A stretch of 64,000 nt of DNA from a virus: positions 497,117-561,116 of IMG/VR virus record IMGVR_UViG_3300046616_000314; one strand, given 5' to 3'. The notes below the pieces were generated by a model, which did no database searches, was not told the DNA's origin, and saw only the letters and a list, made by a program, of their open reading frames with translations. Of this stretch, positions 36,872-45,201 are shown piece after piece. The translations under genes were made by a program, and so were the position numbers. Each line of letters starts with the position of its first letter. The stretch's first letter is position 1.

Positions 36872-38200
36872 ATGTCCGATATCAAACAATTCAAATTGGC
36901 GGGGCTATCGGGCAATGTGCAACTCGGTAAGAGTGGACCGCGCCTAAAAATCAACGGGACAGCCGTTGAAGTCCGCACGTCGGATGATACCTCCCTGGCA
37001 GTGCTGCGCGGTGCTCAAGGCTCTGGTTCTAACGATCTGGTCAACCTTACACAATTAAACAACGGGCTTGCAAACGCCGTCAATCTTTCCGCTTCGGCTG
37101 CATATGCCAACGCGACATTTTCAACGATCACCTATACCGACACCAAGGCTTCAGCCGCATATGTAAACGCCGCGCTTTCATTAGCTGCATCAATTACATA
37201 CGTTGATACGAAAGCTTCGGCGGTATATTCGAACGCCACGTTTGCAACATACACGTATGCCAATACTAAAGCAGATGCAACATATGCCAATGCAACCTTT
37301 GCATCCGGTTCATATGCCAACGCTACATTTGCTCCATTGTCCTTGGTCAATACCAAAGCTGACGCCACTTATACCAATGCTGCGTTAGCAAATGCTGCCA
37401 CTATCACGTACGCCGATACTAAAGCATCAGCGGCTTATGCCAACGCTACTTTCTCAACGATCACTTATGCAGATACTAAGGCTTCCGCCGCATATGCTAA
37501 CGCTACCTTTGCTACACAATCCATTGTAAATACCAAAGCCGATGCGGCGTATACCAATGCCGCGCTAGTAAATGCTGCGACCATCACTTATGCAGACACG
37601 AAAGCTTCCGCTGCATACGCGAATGCCACTTTTGCATCAGCAACATTTGCGAACGCGACGTTTGCAACGATGTCATTCACCAATGCCTCCATCCTGGCTG
37701 CTGCGTACACCGCAGGACCCGGTTTGTCTCTTACTGGACGTGCGTTCTCTGCGAACACGACAGGGGTCTCTACGGGGCTTGTGGCTAACAATATCGCGGT
37801 ACGTTCAACCGCGACCAATGGTCAAATTTTGCGTTCGATTGGAACGGCGGGAAGTGAGGCGACTTGGGGCGCCCTCGATCTTACCAATGCGAACAGTGTT
37901 ACCGGTGCATTGCCGGTCACAAACGGCGGCACGGGCGCCACCACGGCTGCTGCGTCACGCGCGGCTCTCGTAACACCAAGTTTTTATAGAGCAAGCTTTA
38001 CCAGTGCTAACGTGTCTAATGGGTCTTATGTCATCGCGCATAATCTTGGACAACAGTTTGTAGCTATTACTTTGGTCGATAACACCAATAGTGTAGTAAT
38101 GCCAGATAACATAGTAATGACTAATGCAACAGCTTCGACAATGGATTTGACTTCTTTTGGCGCGTTATCGGGAACGTGGCAAGTTATTGTATTAGGGTGA
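36872..38200 (+). CDS. tail fibre protein with degenerate 11-13 residue repeats
   Basis: 442 residues. Residues ~70-275 are built from repeats of the type ADTKASAAYANATF, alternating with TITY and NTKADATYTNA units; this suggests a long trimeric shaft of short strands or coiled coil. The C-terminal part begins with GALPVTNGGTGATTAAASRAAL, a hallmark of phage tail fibres, followed by a compact beta-rich tip. The ATG at 36872 is used rather than one three codons earlier. First gene of a four-gene fibre operon. Confidence 0.75.
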   Translation: MSDIKQFKLAGLSGNVQLGKSGPRLKINGTAVEVRTSDDTSLAVLRGAQGSGSNDLVNLTQLNNGLANAVNLSASAAYANATFSTITYTDTKASAAYVNAALSLAASITYVDTKASAVYSNATFATYTYANTKADATYANATFASGSYANATFAPLSLVNTKADATYTNAALANAATITYADTKASAAYANATFSTITYADTKASAAYANATFATQSIVNTKADAAYTNAALVNAATITYADTKASAAYANATFASATFANATFATMSFTNASILAAAYTAGPGLSLTGRAFSANTTGVSTGLVANNIAVRSTATNGQILRSIGTAGSEATWGALDLTNANSVTGALPVTNGGTGATTAAASRAALVTPSFYRASFTSANVSNGSYVIAHNLGQQFVAITLVDNTNSVVMPDNIVMTNATASTMDLTSFGALSGTWQVIVLG

Positions 38201-38203
38201 TAA

Positions 38204-38851
38204 ATGCGCTTCGGTAAAATTGATCAACAGACATCGAACAGTACGGTAAGCTATTTTCAGTTAGCTACGGGTCCTACGTCTGCACGTCCAAGTCCTGCGA
38301 CCAATGGGCAGATTCGTTATAATTCAACAAACAGTCGTGCAGAATACTATGCCAACACTGGTTGGAATAATGCTCCCATGTTTGGCAACACAACCATTTC
38401 TGTTCAAAATCTGACGTTACCGGATGCATCCCCGACCGGAAACATGATTTATTGGAGAGACCCGGCTACCTACAATAAAACGCTATCTGTAATGATGCTG
38501 AATTACCGTTTCTCGGTGGCGACTGCTTATAAAGACACATGGTTGCAGGTCGATCCTTCGATTACGGGTTCTAATGTTGGATACGTAGTGCCGACCGCCG
38601 CGACACTAACGTTTATGACTGGCTTTACGGATAACGCCTCCAATAAATCAATCTCGTTGTATGTGGATGACACCGAATACACTAACAGAATGATTTTCAC
38701 GTCCAGCGGTGACATTACGGACCAAGCGGTAAGTTCGCCGATCAATATTGATATCGCCGCCGGGCAAAAAATTCGCTTACGTGTTCGATCCGGTAGCGTT
38801 TTGAGCTTAGGATCGATAGTTTGTATCCTTTATTTCATGTTGAGAAAATAA
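38204..38851 (+). CDS. fibre tip/receptor-binding candidate
   Basis: 215 residues. The N-terminal third (RPSPATNGQIRYNSTNSRAEYY) has the strand-turn motif seen in many phage fibre heads; the rest is beta-rich without enzyme motifs. Located 3 bp after the fibre shaft gene, so it may be its distal partner. Receptor binding is inference. Confidence 0.55.
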   Translation: MRFGKIDQQTSNSTVSYFQLATGPTSARPSPATNGQIRYNSTNSRAEYYANTGWNNAPMFGNTTISVQNLTLPDASPTGNMIYWRDPATYNKTLSVMMLNYRFSVATAYKDTWLQVDPSITGSNVGYVVPTAATLTFMTGFTDNASNKSISLYVDDTEYTNRMIFTSSGDITDQAVSSPINIDIAAGQKIRLRVRSGSVLSLGSIVCILYFMLRK

Positions 38852-38852
38852 A

Positions 38853-39632
38853 ATGCCATCAATTTATAATCCTTCTACTACAGTAGATATTGAGATCGAT
38901 GATTTGGGTATTACCATTCATGCTCAACAAATTTTTGATATTACCTACATTCGTCGTCTCACAGTTGTAAATTCTGAGGGATTGCGTGCTGCAATCACTT
39001 CTGGTGATCTAGCATTTGTTTTGTCGGACATTGATAACGTCGTTACGACTTATAGCGTAGCAGATGGTCTAGAAATTATTGACCATGGTGTTTCGGGAAC
39101 GGACGTTGGTATCAACAAGCCGACTCGTCCTGGCATTGTTGAAGGTAATTTCTATGGTCCTTCCACTGACGCGGCTTTGATCAATGATGTCGTTCCAGCC
39201 GATCATTTGAATGCCATTCCCGTAAACTACATGAATGAAACATTCAATAGAATTGGAATTTGCGTAACGACTGCTGTTGCAAACACCTTTGTTAGACTTG
39301 GTGTGTACGGCAACAATAATGGCGCCCCTGGCGAACTTTTGCTCGATGCTGGTGTTGTCCCGTGTGACACCGCTGGAAACAAAGAAATCGTTATTGATTT
39401 CACTACTCCCAACGATTGGATTTTCGTGTCAACGCATACGAGCGGCGATGTCGAATGTAAATCTGTAACCGGTGTTGTCAGCGTCTTTGGTAATATCGAA
39501 GGTGACATTGAAAATGTTGTTCGCCATCTTCATACCGATTTGACCTACGACGGAAGTGGTCTTCCCGAAGAATTTCCTGCTTACACTGTATCCAGTAACT
39601 ATCCACCTTTTGTTTGGTTTAGAAAACTCTAA
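38853..39632 (+). CDS. fibre-associated beta-rich protein
   Basis: 259 residues, hydrophobic-polar alternation and many Asn, Thr, Val and Gly typical of fibre or baseplate adhesins. One base after the previous stop and overlapping the next start (TAATG), so part of the fibre operon. No family recognised. Confidence 0.55.
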   Translation: MPSIYNPSTTVDIEIDDLGITIHAQQIFDITYIRRLTVVNSEGLRAAITSGDLAFVLSDIDNVVTTYSVADGLEIIDHGVSGTDVGINKPTRPGIVEGNFYGPSTDAALINDVVPADHLNAIPVNYMNETFNRIGICVTTAVANTFVRLGVYGNNNGAPGELLLDAGVVPCDTAGNKEIVIDFTTPNDWIFVSTHTSGDVECKSVTGVVSVFGNIEGDIENVVRHLHTDLTYDGSGLPEEFPAYTVSSNYPPFVWFRKL

Positions 39633-40090
39633 TGGCAACACGTAATGAAACTTACGATAGCAATGGTAATTTGCTGTCGGTTGTAGATACTCGTTCGATT
39701 GAACAAGTAAAAGAAGTAAAGCGTCAAGAGATCAACGCATATCGCGAGGTCAAGCTTGATTCTGGATTGTGGTATCTTGGATACAACTGGGATACCGATG
39801 AGCGTAGTCGCGCCAACATCACAGGCATGACGGCTGGTATGGCATCTGGTATTCCGTTGCCAGCCGGTCTCACATGGCGTGATAGTAATAACAACAATGT
39901 GCCGTTTAATCAGACTAAGCTAGTAACGTTGGCTGGATATATTTTGTTATATGTCAATCAAGTCTACGGCGCTAGTTGGGCAATGAAATCGGTACTTGAG
40001 AATATGGAAACGCTTGAAGAATTAGACGCCTTTGATGTTCGCACGCAATCATGGCCCGATGGCGATATGGATGGCTCGCGCCCCGATTAA
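39632..40090 (+). CDS. tail fibre assembly-like protein (DUF4376-like)
   Basis: 152 residues. The segment QEINAYREVKLDSGLWYLG and then YGASWAMKSVLENMETLEEL follow the pattern of DUF4376 domains found at the end of tail-fibre assembly chaperones and fibre tips. It is the last gene of the fibre operon, where T4-like chaperones are common. Converges with the Dps-like gene with 4 bp overlap. Confidence 0.55.
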   Translation: MATRNETYDSNGNLLSVVDTRSIEQVKEVKRQEINAYREVKLDSGLWYLGYNWDTDERSRANITGMTAGMASGIPLPAGLTWRDSNNNNVPFNQTKLVTLAGYILLYVNQVYGASWAMKSVLENMETLEELDAFDVRTQSWPDGDMDGSRPD

Positions 40091-40527
40091 ATATTTTTGG
40101 CGGTAGACCGGAGCATCCAACGATGCTTTTGGTGAGCTTCGATACGATCACCTAGCAAATTTACGATGCCTTGTTCATTCATTTCGTCAGCGATATGAAG
40201 GGCTTCCGTCATCAAATCCACTATGATTTCGTGCGACGCCATCAGATGCACAAGCATTGCATCTGCGTCGATAGGCGACATGCCAAGTTCTTCAACTCGG
40301 CTCAATTCTAAGAAACGAGCCATACTGGCTGGTGCGTAAGCATCTAGCGTGCGAATGCTTTCGGCAATTTTATCATTTGCTTCCCACATTTCGGTGTATT
40401 GATCTTCCAACATTTTATGAAGTTGATAAAAATCTCGACCTTCCACGTTCCAATGCGCCCCGTGGGTCATCAGATAAAGGGAAAATGACGTTCCTAGAAC
40501 GGCGCGCATGGCTTCAATTAGATTCAT
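40087..40527 (-). CDS. Dps-like ferritin
   Basis: 146 residues, four-helix-bundle pattern. The first helix carries HGAHWNVEGRDFYQLH (22-37) and the next LEDQYTEMWEANDKIAESIRTL (40-61), matching the His...Asp/Glu intersubunit ferroxidase site of Dps proteins. Dps shells oxidise and store iron and some bind DNA. Close to normal Dps length (about 160) but without a long basic N-tail, so DNA binding is uncertain. RBS AGGAG lies 6 bp before the ATG and a late box on the same strand, so it should be made with the virion proteins. Confidence 0.8.
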   Translation of the reverse strand: MNLIEAMRAVLGTSFSLYLMTHGAHWNVEGRDFYQLHKMLEDQYTEMWEANDKIAESIRTLDAYAPASMARFLELSRVEELGMSPIDADAMLVHLMASHEIIVDLMTEALHIADEMNEQGIVNLLGDRIEAHQKHRWMLRSTAKNI

Positions 40528-40546
40528 AACGATCTCCTGTTGGGGA

Positions 40547-40553
40547 TATTTAT
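40547..40553 (-). promoter_or_regulatory. T4-type late promoter box
   Basis: ATAAATA on the minus strand 20 bp before the Dps-like gene. Confidence 0.65.
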
Positions 40554-40569
40554 CAGTATATAAAAGTAG

Positions 40570-40597
40570 TTGACGGATTTTGGTGGCGTGTTATATA
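40570..40597 (+). promoter_or_regulatory. sigma70-like promoter
   Basis: TTGACG at 40570-40575, 16 bp spacer, TATATA at 40592-40597, before the 40626 gene. Confidence 0.6.
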
Positions 40598-40625
40598 CGT
40601 AACTGAAGTCAAGCGGAGACTAATT

Positions 40626-40940
40626 ATGGCGAAGCATCACGAACTGACGAATTCGAAAGACGGGCTGCTTCGTCTCACCGCGAAAATCGAAATTCGTCTG
40701 ACCTTGCAAGACATCGCCACCGCTGTTGTGGCGTCGAAAGGTTTCAATTTCGATGAGGAAGAGGGTCGTGATGAAATCATCGCGAAACTCGTTCCGTCGC
40801 GTCGCCGCGCCGTAGAGATTGCTACGGACGCCAGCACTTACCACGGTCGCGAAAACTGGTGGGAACGTGTGACTAGTTACGACGATGGCGAAGAAATGGT
40901 TGAAGCTGTTCTTCGTCATCTGGAAAAACTCTGGGCGTAA
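40626..40940 (+). CDS. small hypothetical protein
   Basis: 104 residues, helical, mixed charge. No family recognised. It has its own early promoter (40570) and RBS GGAG, and is followed within 8 bp by the next promoter, so it is a single-gene early unit. Confidence 0.65.
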   Translation: MAKHHELTNSKDGLLRLTAKIEIRLTLQDIATAVVASKGFNFDEEEGRDEIIAKLVPSRRRAVEIATDASTYHGRENWWERVTSYDDGEEMVEAVLRHLEKLWA

Positions 40941-40947
40941 TTACCGC

Positions 40948-40975
40948 TTGACAGTCTCGTTATTTGGTATATCTT
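40948..40975 (+). promoter_or_regulatory. sigma70-like promoter
   Basis: TTGACA at 40948-40953, 16 bp spacer, TATCTT at 40970-40975, followed by ACATACATAG; nearly the same core as the promoter at 27768. Confidence 0.7.
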
Positions 40976-41004
40976 ACATACATAGCAACCACGGAGATTT
41001 ATTA

Positions 41005-41454
41005 ATGGCTACCCGCACTCGTAAGGCTCCCCGCACCATCCAGCACACCGTTCTGAGCGACTTCGGTCGCGCCCGCCGGGATGAACCCCACTTCCTCGTC
41101 TACAAGCACAAGATTTACGTCGAGAAGGAACGGGTCAACGCCGATCAAGTCCATGCGTGGCTGCAACTGCGCTATGCCGAATCCGCCAGCGGACACCGCT
41201 ACCGCGTGGTCGAATACATCCACGTCAACGGCAAGCGGTACGTGGACTACATTTTCATGGAAACCTGCACCGATGACGATCTGGCGTTCATGAAGCTGAA
41301 GTGGGGCTGGTCGCTGGACAAGGTGAAGCGCGGCGCCCGCGTTCCCCGTCGTCGCCTGTCGAAGGCGTACAAGACCCAACTGGACGACGAAATCGCCCAA
41401 CTGCGCGAGCGGTACTATGCCGCCCAAGCCCTGGAACGTGGCGAAGCGGCGTGA
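41005..41454 (+). CDS. KLKW-motif family protein with basic tail
   Basis: 149 residues. The core shows HAWLQLRYAES and TDDDLAFMKLKWGW, the family helix and motif; unlike the short members it carries a ~50-residue basic, helical C-terminal extension (KVKRGARVPRRRLSKA). Codons are clearly G/C-richer than in the array paralogues, suggesting a different expression level or history. The ATG at 41005 follows GGAG and fits the promoter at 40948. It is one of the few rightward members. Confidence 0.75.
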   Translation: MATRTRKAPRTIQHTVLSDFGRARRDEPHFLVYKHKIYVEKERVNADQVHAWLQLRYAESASGHRYRVVEYIHVNGKRYVDYIFMETCTDDDLAFMKLKWGWSLDKVKRGARVPRRRLSKAYKTQLDDEIAQLRERYYAAQALERGEAA

Positions 41455-41603
41455 TCGGACGACGCCTCACGTGGGACCGCCCTAGGCGGTCCCGTCATGC
41501 GCGCCTTCAGGCTTTGACGGCGAGCATGATGATCCTCGGTGTTTCGCGCGAAGACGCTGAACGCCTCGCTCTCGCTGAAATCACCAAGTACGACTTGGTT
41601 TAA
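41451..41603 (+). CDS. possible small protein
   Basis: A 50-residue open frame beginning with GTG that overlaps the previous stop (GTGA), basic in its first half and ending REDAERLALAEITKYDLV. It crosses a perfect 9-bp palindrome (41473-41493), which may argue against it. A shorter ATG start at 41527 gives 25 residues. Low confidence. Confidence 0.3.
   Translation: MIGRRLTWDRPRRSRHARLQALTASMMILGVSREDAERLALAEITKYDLV
41473..41493 (+). promoter_or_regulatory. 9-bp palindromic hairpin
   Basis: Perfect 9-bp G/C stem with CTA loop (41473-41481 with 41485-41493). There is no T-run, so it may be an mRNA processing or stabilising element or a protein-binding site. Confidence 0.45.
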
Positions 41604-41613
41604 GGATAAAATC

Positions 41614-42468
41614 ATGGGTGCTCCGTCTGTCTGCGGTTTCACGAACCTTCCCATCGAAAATGGCGCCGACATCATGTTCATGGTGGTCAAGAAGCGTCCA
41701 TGGACTCATCTGGTGATGGGACCGCTCGATATGTTCGAACCTGTGACCACGCTCTATCAGGCTCGATACAACGAAGACTATGGTATCGTTGGGTTGACTA
41801 CTGAACAGTGCGTCGTTGTTGACGCCGCCTTGCGCGACATCGGCGGCGCCGAATATACGTTAGAAGACGGTATGTCCTATATCAATGATCTGCCCTCGGA
41901 TTGTTTTGCCTGGATGATGCTTCGGGAAGCTTATGACAATCTGCTTCCGACGCTTGAGTACATGCATTTTTCGAGGACTGACTACAAATTCAAGCCGATC
42001 ATCGAAGAAGAAAACCGGTTGCGCGATCTGATCATTCGCACCATGGATGTTTGCGGTAAACTCGCGGGCGTGGAAGATAACTCGGAACGTTACACGAAGG
42101 CGTTGGACTTACAACGTAAGACGCCCAAGCCTCACCAAAACAACAACGAATATACGACGGCGCAAGACGAAGAATATTTCACGTCGGTTGCTACGCGGCA
42201 CTTGCCCTGTTTTGCGATGGGTGAAGGCAACCGCACGTATTTTACAGAAAATCTCGCCAAGCGAATTTTCGCGGCTCCCCCTGGAACGGACTTTCATGCC
42301 ATCGGCTTGGAATTCCTGCCCTTCCACCGCCTGTATATGGCGATGAAGGTTTCGCGACGTGCTATCTTCCCGATCAATCGGGTTGGTCCGCAACAATACG
42401 AGCCGGAAAACCATCGACGGATCGCGGCGTTCATGGTACAACACGTGGATAGTGTTGGGGAAGACTAA
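41614..42468 (+). CDS. hypothetical protein
   Basis: 284 residues, soluble, with a central helical part (SDCFAWMMLREAYDNLLP, about 90-107) and no motif that I recognise. The ATG at 41614 follows AAGGATAA; an earlier in-frame ATG lies inside the preceding frame and is rejected. The stop overlaps the start of the ART-like gene (TAATG), so the two probably form a pair. Confidence 0.65.
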   Translation: MGAPSVCGFTNLPIENGADIMFMVVKKRPWTHLVMGPLDMFEPVTTLYQARYNEDYGIVGLTTEQCVVVDAALRDIGGAEYTLEDGMSYINDLPSDCFAWMMLREAYDNLLPTLEYMHFSRTDYKFKPIIEEENRLRDLIIRTMDVCGKLAGVEDNSERYTKALDLQRKTPKPHQNNNEYTTAQDEEYFTSVATRHLPCFAMGEGNRTYFTENLAKRIFAAPPGTDFHAIGLEFLPFHRLYMAMKVSRRAIFPINRVGPQQYEPENHRRIAAFMVQHVDSVGED

Positions 42469-43178
42469 TGGACGAGAAGTCGGCTCTTGATCAAATGGCG
42501 GAACTGCTGAGCCGGATTGAACCTCTCAATCCGAAGCTCGCGCCGTTCTTGAACGAGTACGATCCTCTTCCGGGGATGAAGGTTCTTCATCACCCGCTGG
42601 TTATCTCGTTGCCTCATTCGGAATTCCAAAACGCTTGGATCAACAAGCAATTCGAGCACAAGACTCAAGCCTTGGAAAAGGCTATCGCGGATCAGGACTG
42701 GTCTTCGTATATCTTCCTGCATGAACGCCCGTATAGGATCGATGCGCTATACACGCTTGTTTTCGATCTGGCTCCCGAAGAACCCGCGCTTTGGAAATTG
42801 ATCGGACAAGCTTGGTGCGATAGCGAAAACATTTATCAGTGCCAAGGTGAATGGGTTGATATATGGTCCATGGACACGCCGGGGCGCGAAGCTGCCATGG
42901 ACGACGAAGAACGAACCGCTCTAGCCGATATGGCAGACACGTTCACTGTCTATCGAGGCATGGGTCATGAGGAAGCCGTTGAAGGCATGTCTTGGACGAC
43001 CGACAAAACGGTTGCTACCAAGTTCGCTAAGCGTTTCACGCACGGTGATCGCCATCCCTACTTGGCTACCGGCAAGATTCGTAAGTCGGATGTTCTTGCT
43101 TACTTCACGGGTCGCAATGAAAGCGAAATCGTGGTCATGTGGGAAGACGTGACGGATATCGTGGTGAAGAAGCTATAG
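42468..43178 (+). CDS. ADP-ribosyltransferase-like protein
   Basis: 236 residues. The C-terminal ~90 show the order of an R-S-E type ART: FTVYRGMG (about 160-167), GMSWTTDKTVATKFAKRF (about 174-191) and TGRNESEIVVMW near 220. Such enzymes use NAD to modify protein or nucleic acid; T4 uses Alt and ModA in this way on host RNA polymerase. The N-terminal ~150 residues are helical and unassigned. The early context fits host takeover, but target and activity are unproven. Confidence 0.6.
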   Translation: MDEKSALDQMAELLSRIEPLNPKLAPFLNEYDPLPGMKVLHHPLVISLPHSEFQNAWINKQFEHKTQALEKAIADQDWSSYIFLHERPYRIDALYTLVFDLAPEEPALWKLIGQAWCDSENIYQCQGEWVDIWSMDTPGREAAMDDEERTALADMADTFTVYRGMGHEEAVEGMSWTTDKTVATKFAKRFTHGDRHPYLATGKIRKSDVLAYFTGRNESEIVVMWEDVTDIVVKKL

Positions 43179-43206
43179 CGGTATCCTTGCCAGGGATACC
43201 GCCTTG
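43178..43206 (+). terminator. hairpin after ART-like gene
   Basis: 9-bp stem (43178-43186 with 43194-43202) that includes part of the stop codon; weak T content after it, so termination may be partial. Confidence 0.5.
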
Positions 43207-43229
43207 TAGATGTTAGCAAGACACCATTT

Positions 43230-43387
43230 AAGCCTTAAGCGAGGCTTGGACTACTGTTTCCGCGACAGGTATGGCAGTCCAACATAGTAAGTTATTTTAG
43301 GCGCAACTTACAGGATCGTCGGGTTTTCTAATAAAACCCCAAAGACTGTCCACCGTTTTACGTCCAGACAGAAGACGGGCGTTTTTG
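43230..43387 (+). ncRNA. candidate structured RNA, four or five consecutive hairpins
   Basis: Within the 308-bp gap before the 43487 gene: hairpins 43230-43247 (6 bp), 43246-43282 (7 bp, with inner CTGT/ACAG), 43287-43311 (7 bp), 43321-43339 (7 bp) and 43346-43371 (5 bp), then GGGCGTTTTTG. No open frame. Strand assigned from the T-run. Class unknown. Confidence 0.4.
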
Positions 43388-43486
43388 TTGAGTAGCGCGC
43401 ACTTCCCAACAAACCCATCATACCCAACACCAAAATTTTTTACAATAATTTTTGTAAACCATATTTCGGTGTGATATGGTCACGCC

Positions 43487-43972
43487 ATGTTCGAAATCAA
43501 TTTCCCGGTTGTTCTGTCAACCAAGCAATCTCCTGCTACGCATCAAACCCCGCCTCGCATCACGCATTTCGCGGTGTATGCGGAAGCATTCGGGCTGAGC
43601 GATATTAATGACTATGTGATGATTCAGACTCGTGAATTGCGAAAGCAGAGTAACGGCACAAATGGGCAAATTGTTTATTTTACAACCGACGAACGCCGCC
43701 AAGATTTCTTGAAATGGTTGGAAGATTATTCATCTTGGTTTGTTGATTGCAATATCGATAATTCCCAGATGCCTATGCTCCCGCGTTCGGGCACACATAC
43801 GGTATCATTCGTTCGTGCCACGAAACCTACTAATGAAGTGGGTGAATGGGATATCGGAAAAGAATGGTGCTGGATCGTTAAAAATTGTAAGAACCCGGTT
43901 TGGCGAACAAACGATCTATTCGCATTCACCGATGACGAAGAAGCCGCCCACTTCAAACTAACCATGCGATAA
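43487..43972 (+). CDS. KLKW-motif family protein, long form
   Basis: 161 residues. Family features: FLKWLEDYSS helix (about 73) and the end TDDEEAAHFKLTMR. The first ~60 residues are an extra part. One of the few rightward members. The stretch directly upstream has an inverted TTACAA/TTGTAA repeat (43440-43457) that may be a regulatory site. Confidence 0.65.
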   Translation: MFEINFPVVLSTKQSPATHQTPPRITHFAVYAEAFGLSDINDYVMIQTRELRKQSNGTNGQIVYFTTDERRQDFLKWLEDYSSWFVDCNIDNSQMPMLPRSGTHTVSFVRATKPTNEVGEWDIGKEWCWIVKNCKNPVWRTNDLFAFTDDEEAAHFKLTMR

Positions 43973-43988
43973 GCCTCTAGGAAGCCCC

Positions 43989-44213
43989 ATGCTGCCCCTG
44001 AACCTATCCCCTGGTACCTTGGTTCGTATGACCCTGGTTCCGAGCCCTACGTTCATCCTAGAGCGTTATTACGATCATACACTGGACGGGTATCCCGGCG
44101 ATCCTGAACCGCCTCTGGAACGCCAATGGGTTCTGATTTGGGGTCTAGATAAACGAACCGATTGTCCGTATCAGGTTCGGGTGTCACGTATCGCTCTTAC
44201 CACAGAGACTTAG
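43989..44213 (+). CDS. small hypothetical protein
   Basis: 74 residues, Pro- and Leu-rich, beta-rich by eye (TLVRMTLVPSPTFILERYYD). It follows the previous gene by 16 bp and converges with the protease gene with a 17-bp overlap. No family recognised. Confidence 0.55.
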   Translation: MLPLNLSPGTLVRMTLVPSPTFILERYYDHTLDGYPGDPEPPLERQWVLIWGLDKRTDCPYQVRVSRIALTTET

Positions 44214-44907
44214 GTCGCGGTAAGCAAAGCGGTCGCGGAGGCTCTGTCTTCACGACAGGTATGCCCGGCTTTGGAAATTCTTTATCTTCCATCTTGGGTG
44301 TAGGTTCGTGCTTACGCTTAAGTTCGATCCATTGACCCGCCATGTTGTTGCCGCTGGCAACCCGTTGGTCAAACACGTACCCGAATTGTTCTAGTTGTAA
44401 GACTGTCATGACTCGTGGCTGGCGATTGTCCAGCACATAGCTTCCGTTTGTGGTAACAACGATCAGTACGGCATGATAGCCGCCGGTTTCTGTGTATGTA
44501 AGCGTGAACAGCAACGGCGCCGCATCAACCCCCAGGTCCATCAGTCGGCGCATTTTCCACAACGCAAAGCCGTCGCAGTCGTCGTAGAGCTTCCCATTGC
44601 TCATGCAGGGAAAATCCCATAGATCGCGGTCGCCCCAGGTTACGGAATCATCGCGCCACGTGATGAGCGTGTTGCCTTCGCTATTCACCGCATTGAGGCT
44701 GTTGAGAAGTTCGGGCGTGAACGTGATTGCGGATGCCTTGCCCTTGGCTGCGCGCTTTATGAACGTACGGTCTCTAGCCGCGAAATCTTTCATAGTGGCA
44801 GGGGCAGAAATGTATTTGGAAGTTTGAGGTAAGAAGCGATTATTGATCGGCTTCGCATAAACCGAAGTCGCCAGGAAGGCAAAAATCATACACAATAAAA
44901 CACGCAC
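44197..44907 (-). CDS. secreted transglutaminase-like cysteine protease (BTLCP-like)
   Basis: 236 residues. A clear signal peptide (about 1-18, MRVLLCMIFAFLATSVYA) precedes a domain like bacterial transglutaminase-like cysteine proteinases (peptidase C93): C111 in DDCDGFALWKMR, H145 in GGYHAVLIVV and D160 in YVLDNRQ would be the triad. These occur mainly in proteobacteria, often near surface or periplasmic export systems. A Pro-rich tail follows. Starts with GTG. Likely acquired from a host. Export suggests action on the periplasm or on released cell debris. Confidence 0.75.
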   Translation of the reverse strand: MRVLLCMIFAFLATSVYAKPINNRFLPQTSKYISAPATMKDFAARDRTFIKRAAKGKASAITFTPELLNSLNAVNSEGNTLITWRDDSVTWGDRDLWDFPCMSNGKLYDDCDGFALWKMRRLMDLGVDAAPLLFTLTYTETGGYHAVLIVVTTNGSYVLDNRQPRVMTVLQLEQFGYVFDQRVASGNNMAGQWIELKRKHEPTPKMEDKEFPKPGIPVVKTEPPRPLCLPRPKSLW

Positions 44908-44946
44908 ATAGATATTTAAAATCCATGTGCATGTTTAAAGTGGGAG

Positions 44947-45201
44947 TTATTTCAGTTCGTCAATTTTCTTCGTAGCTGCGTCAATTAGAGCAACAACGGT
45001 GAAGAGTTGTTCGCGAGCTTGAAGCAGATTATCCTTAGCTTCGCTCGCCATGCTGACTGCCGCATCTTTGTTTTCGAGCGCGGCATGTAGGAACATCCTG
45101 GCTTGCCCAAGTTTGAAGGCAAGATCGGTGTCGGTAGATTTGGCATAAGCCACCGATTCGATGATGTCGTAAATCTGCGTCGTGGTTTCGTGATCAGACA
45201 T
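44947..45201 (-). CDS. small hypothetical protein
   Basis: 84 residues, helical with coiled-coil tendency (AREQLFTVVALIDAATKKIDELK). The ATG at 45201 overlaps the upstream stop by 8 bp and is preferred over a start 20 codons earlier inside that gene. No family recognised. Confidence 0.6.
   Translation of the reverse strand: MSDHETTTQIYDIIESVAYAKSTDTDLAFKLGQARMFLHAALENKDAAVSMASEAKDNLLQAREQLFTVVALIDAATKKIDELK

Noticed and set aside
41301-41603. A 100-codon frame overlapping the end of the 41005 gene
   Set aside because: Its first half is an out-of-frame reading of the longer gene; only the part from the GTG at 41451 is kept, at low confidence.
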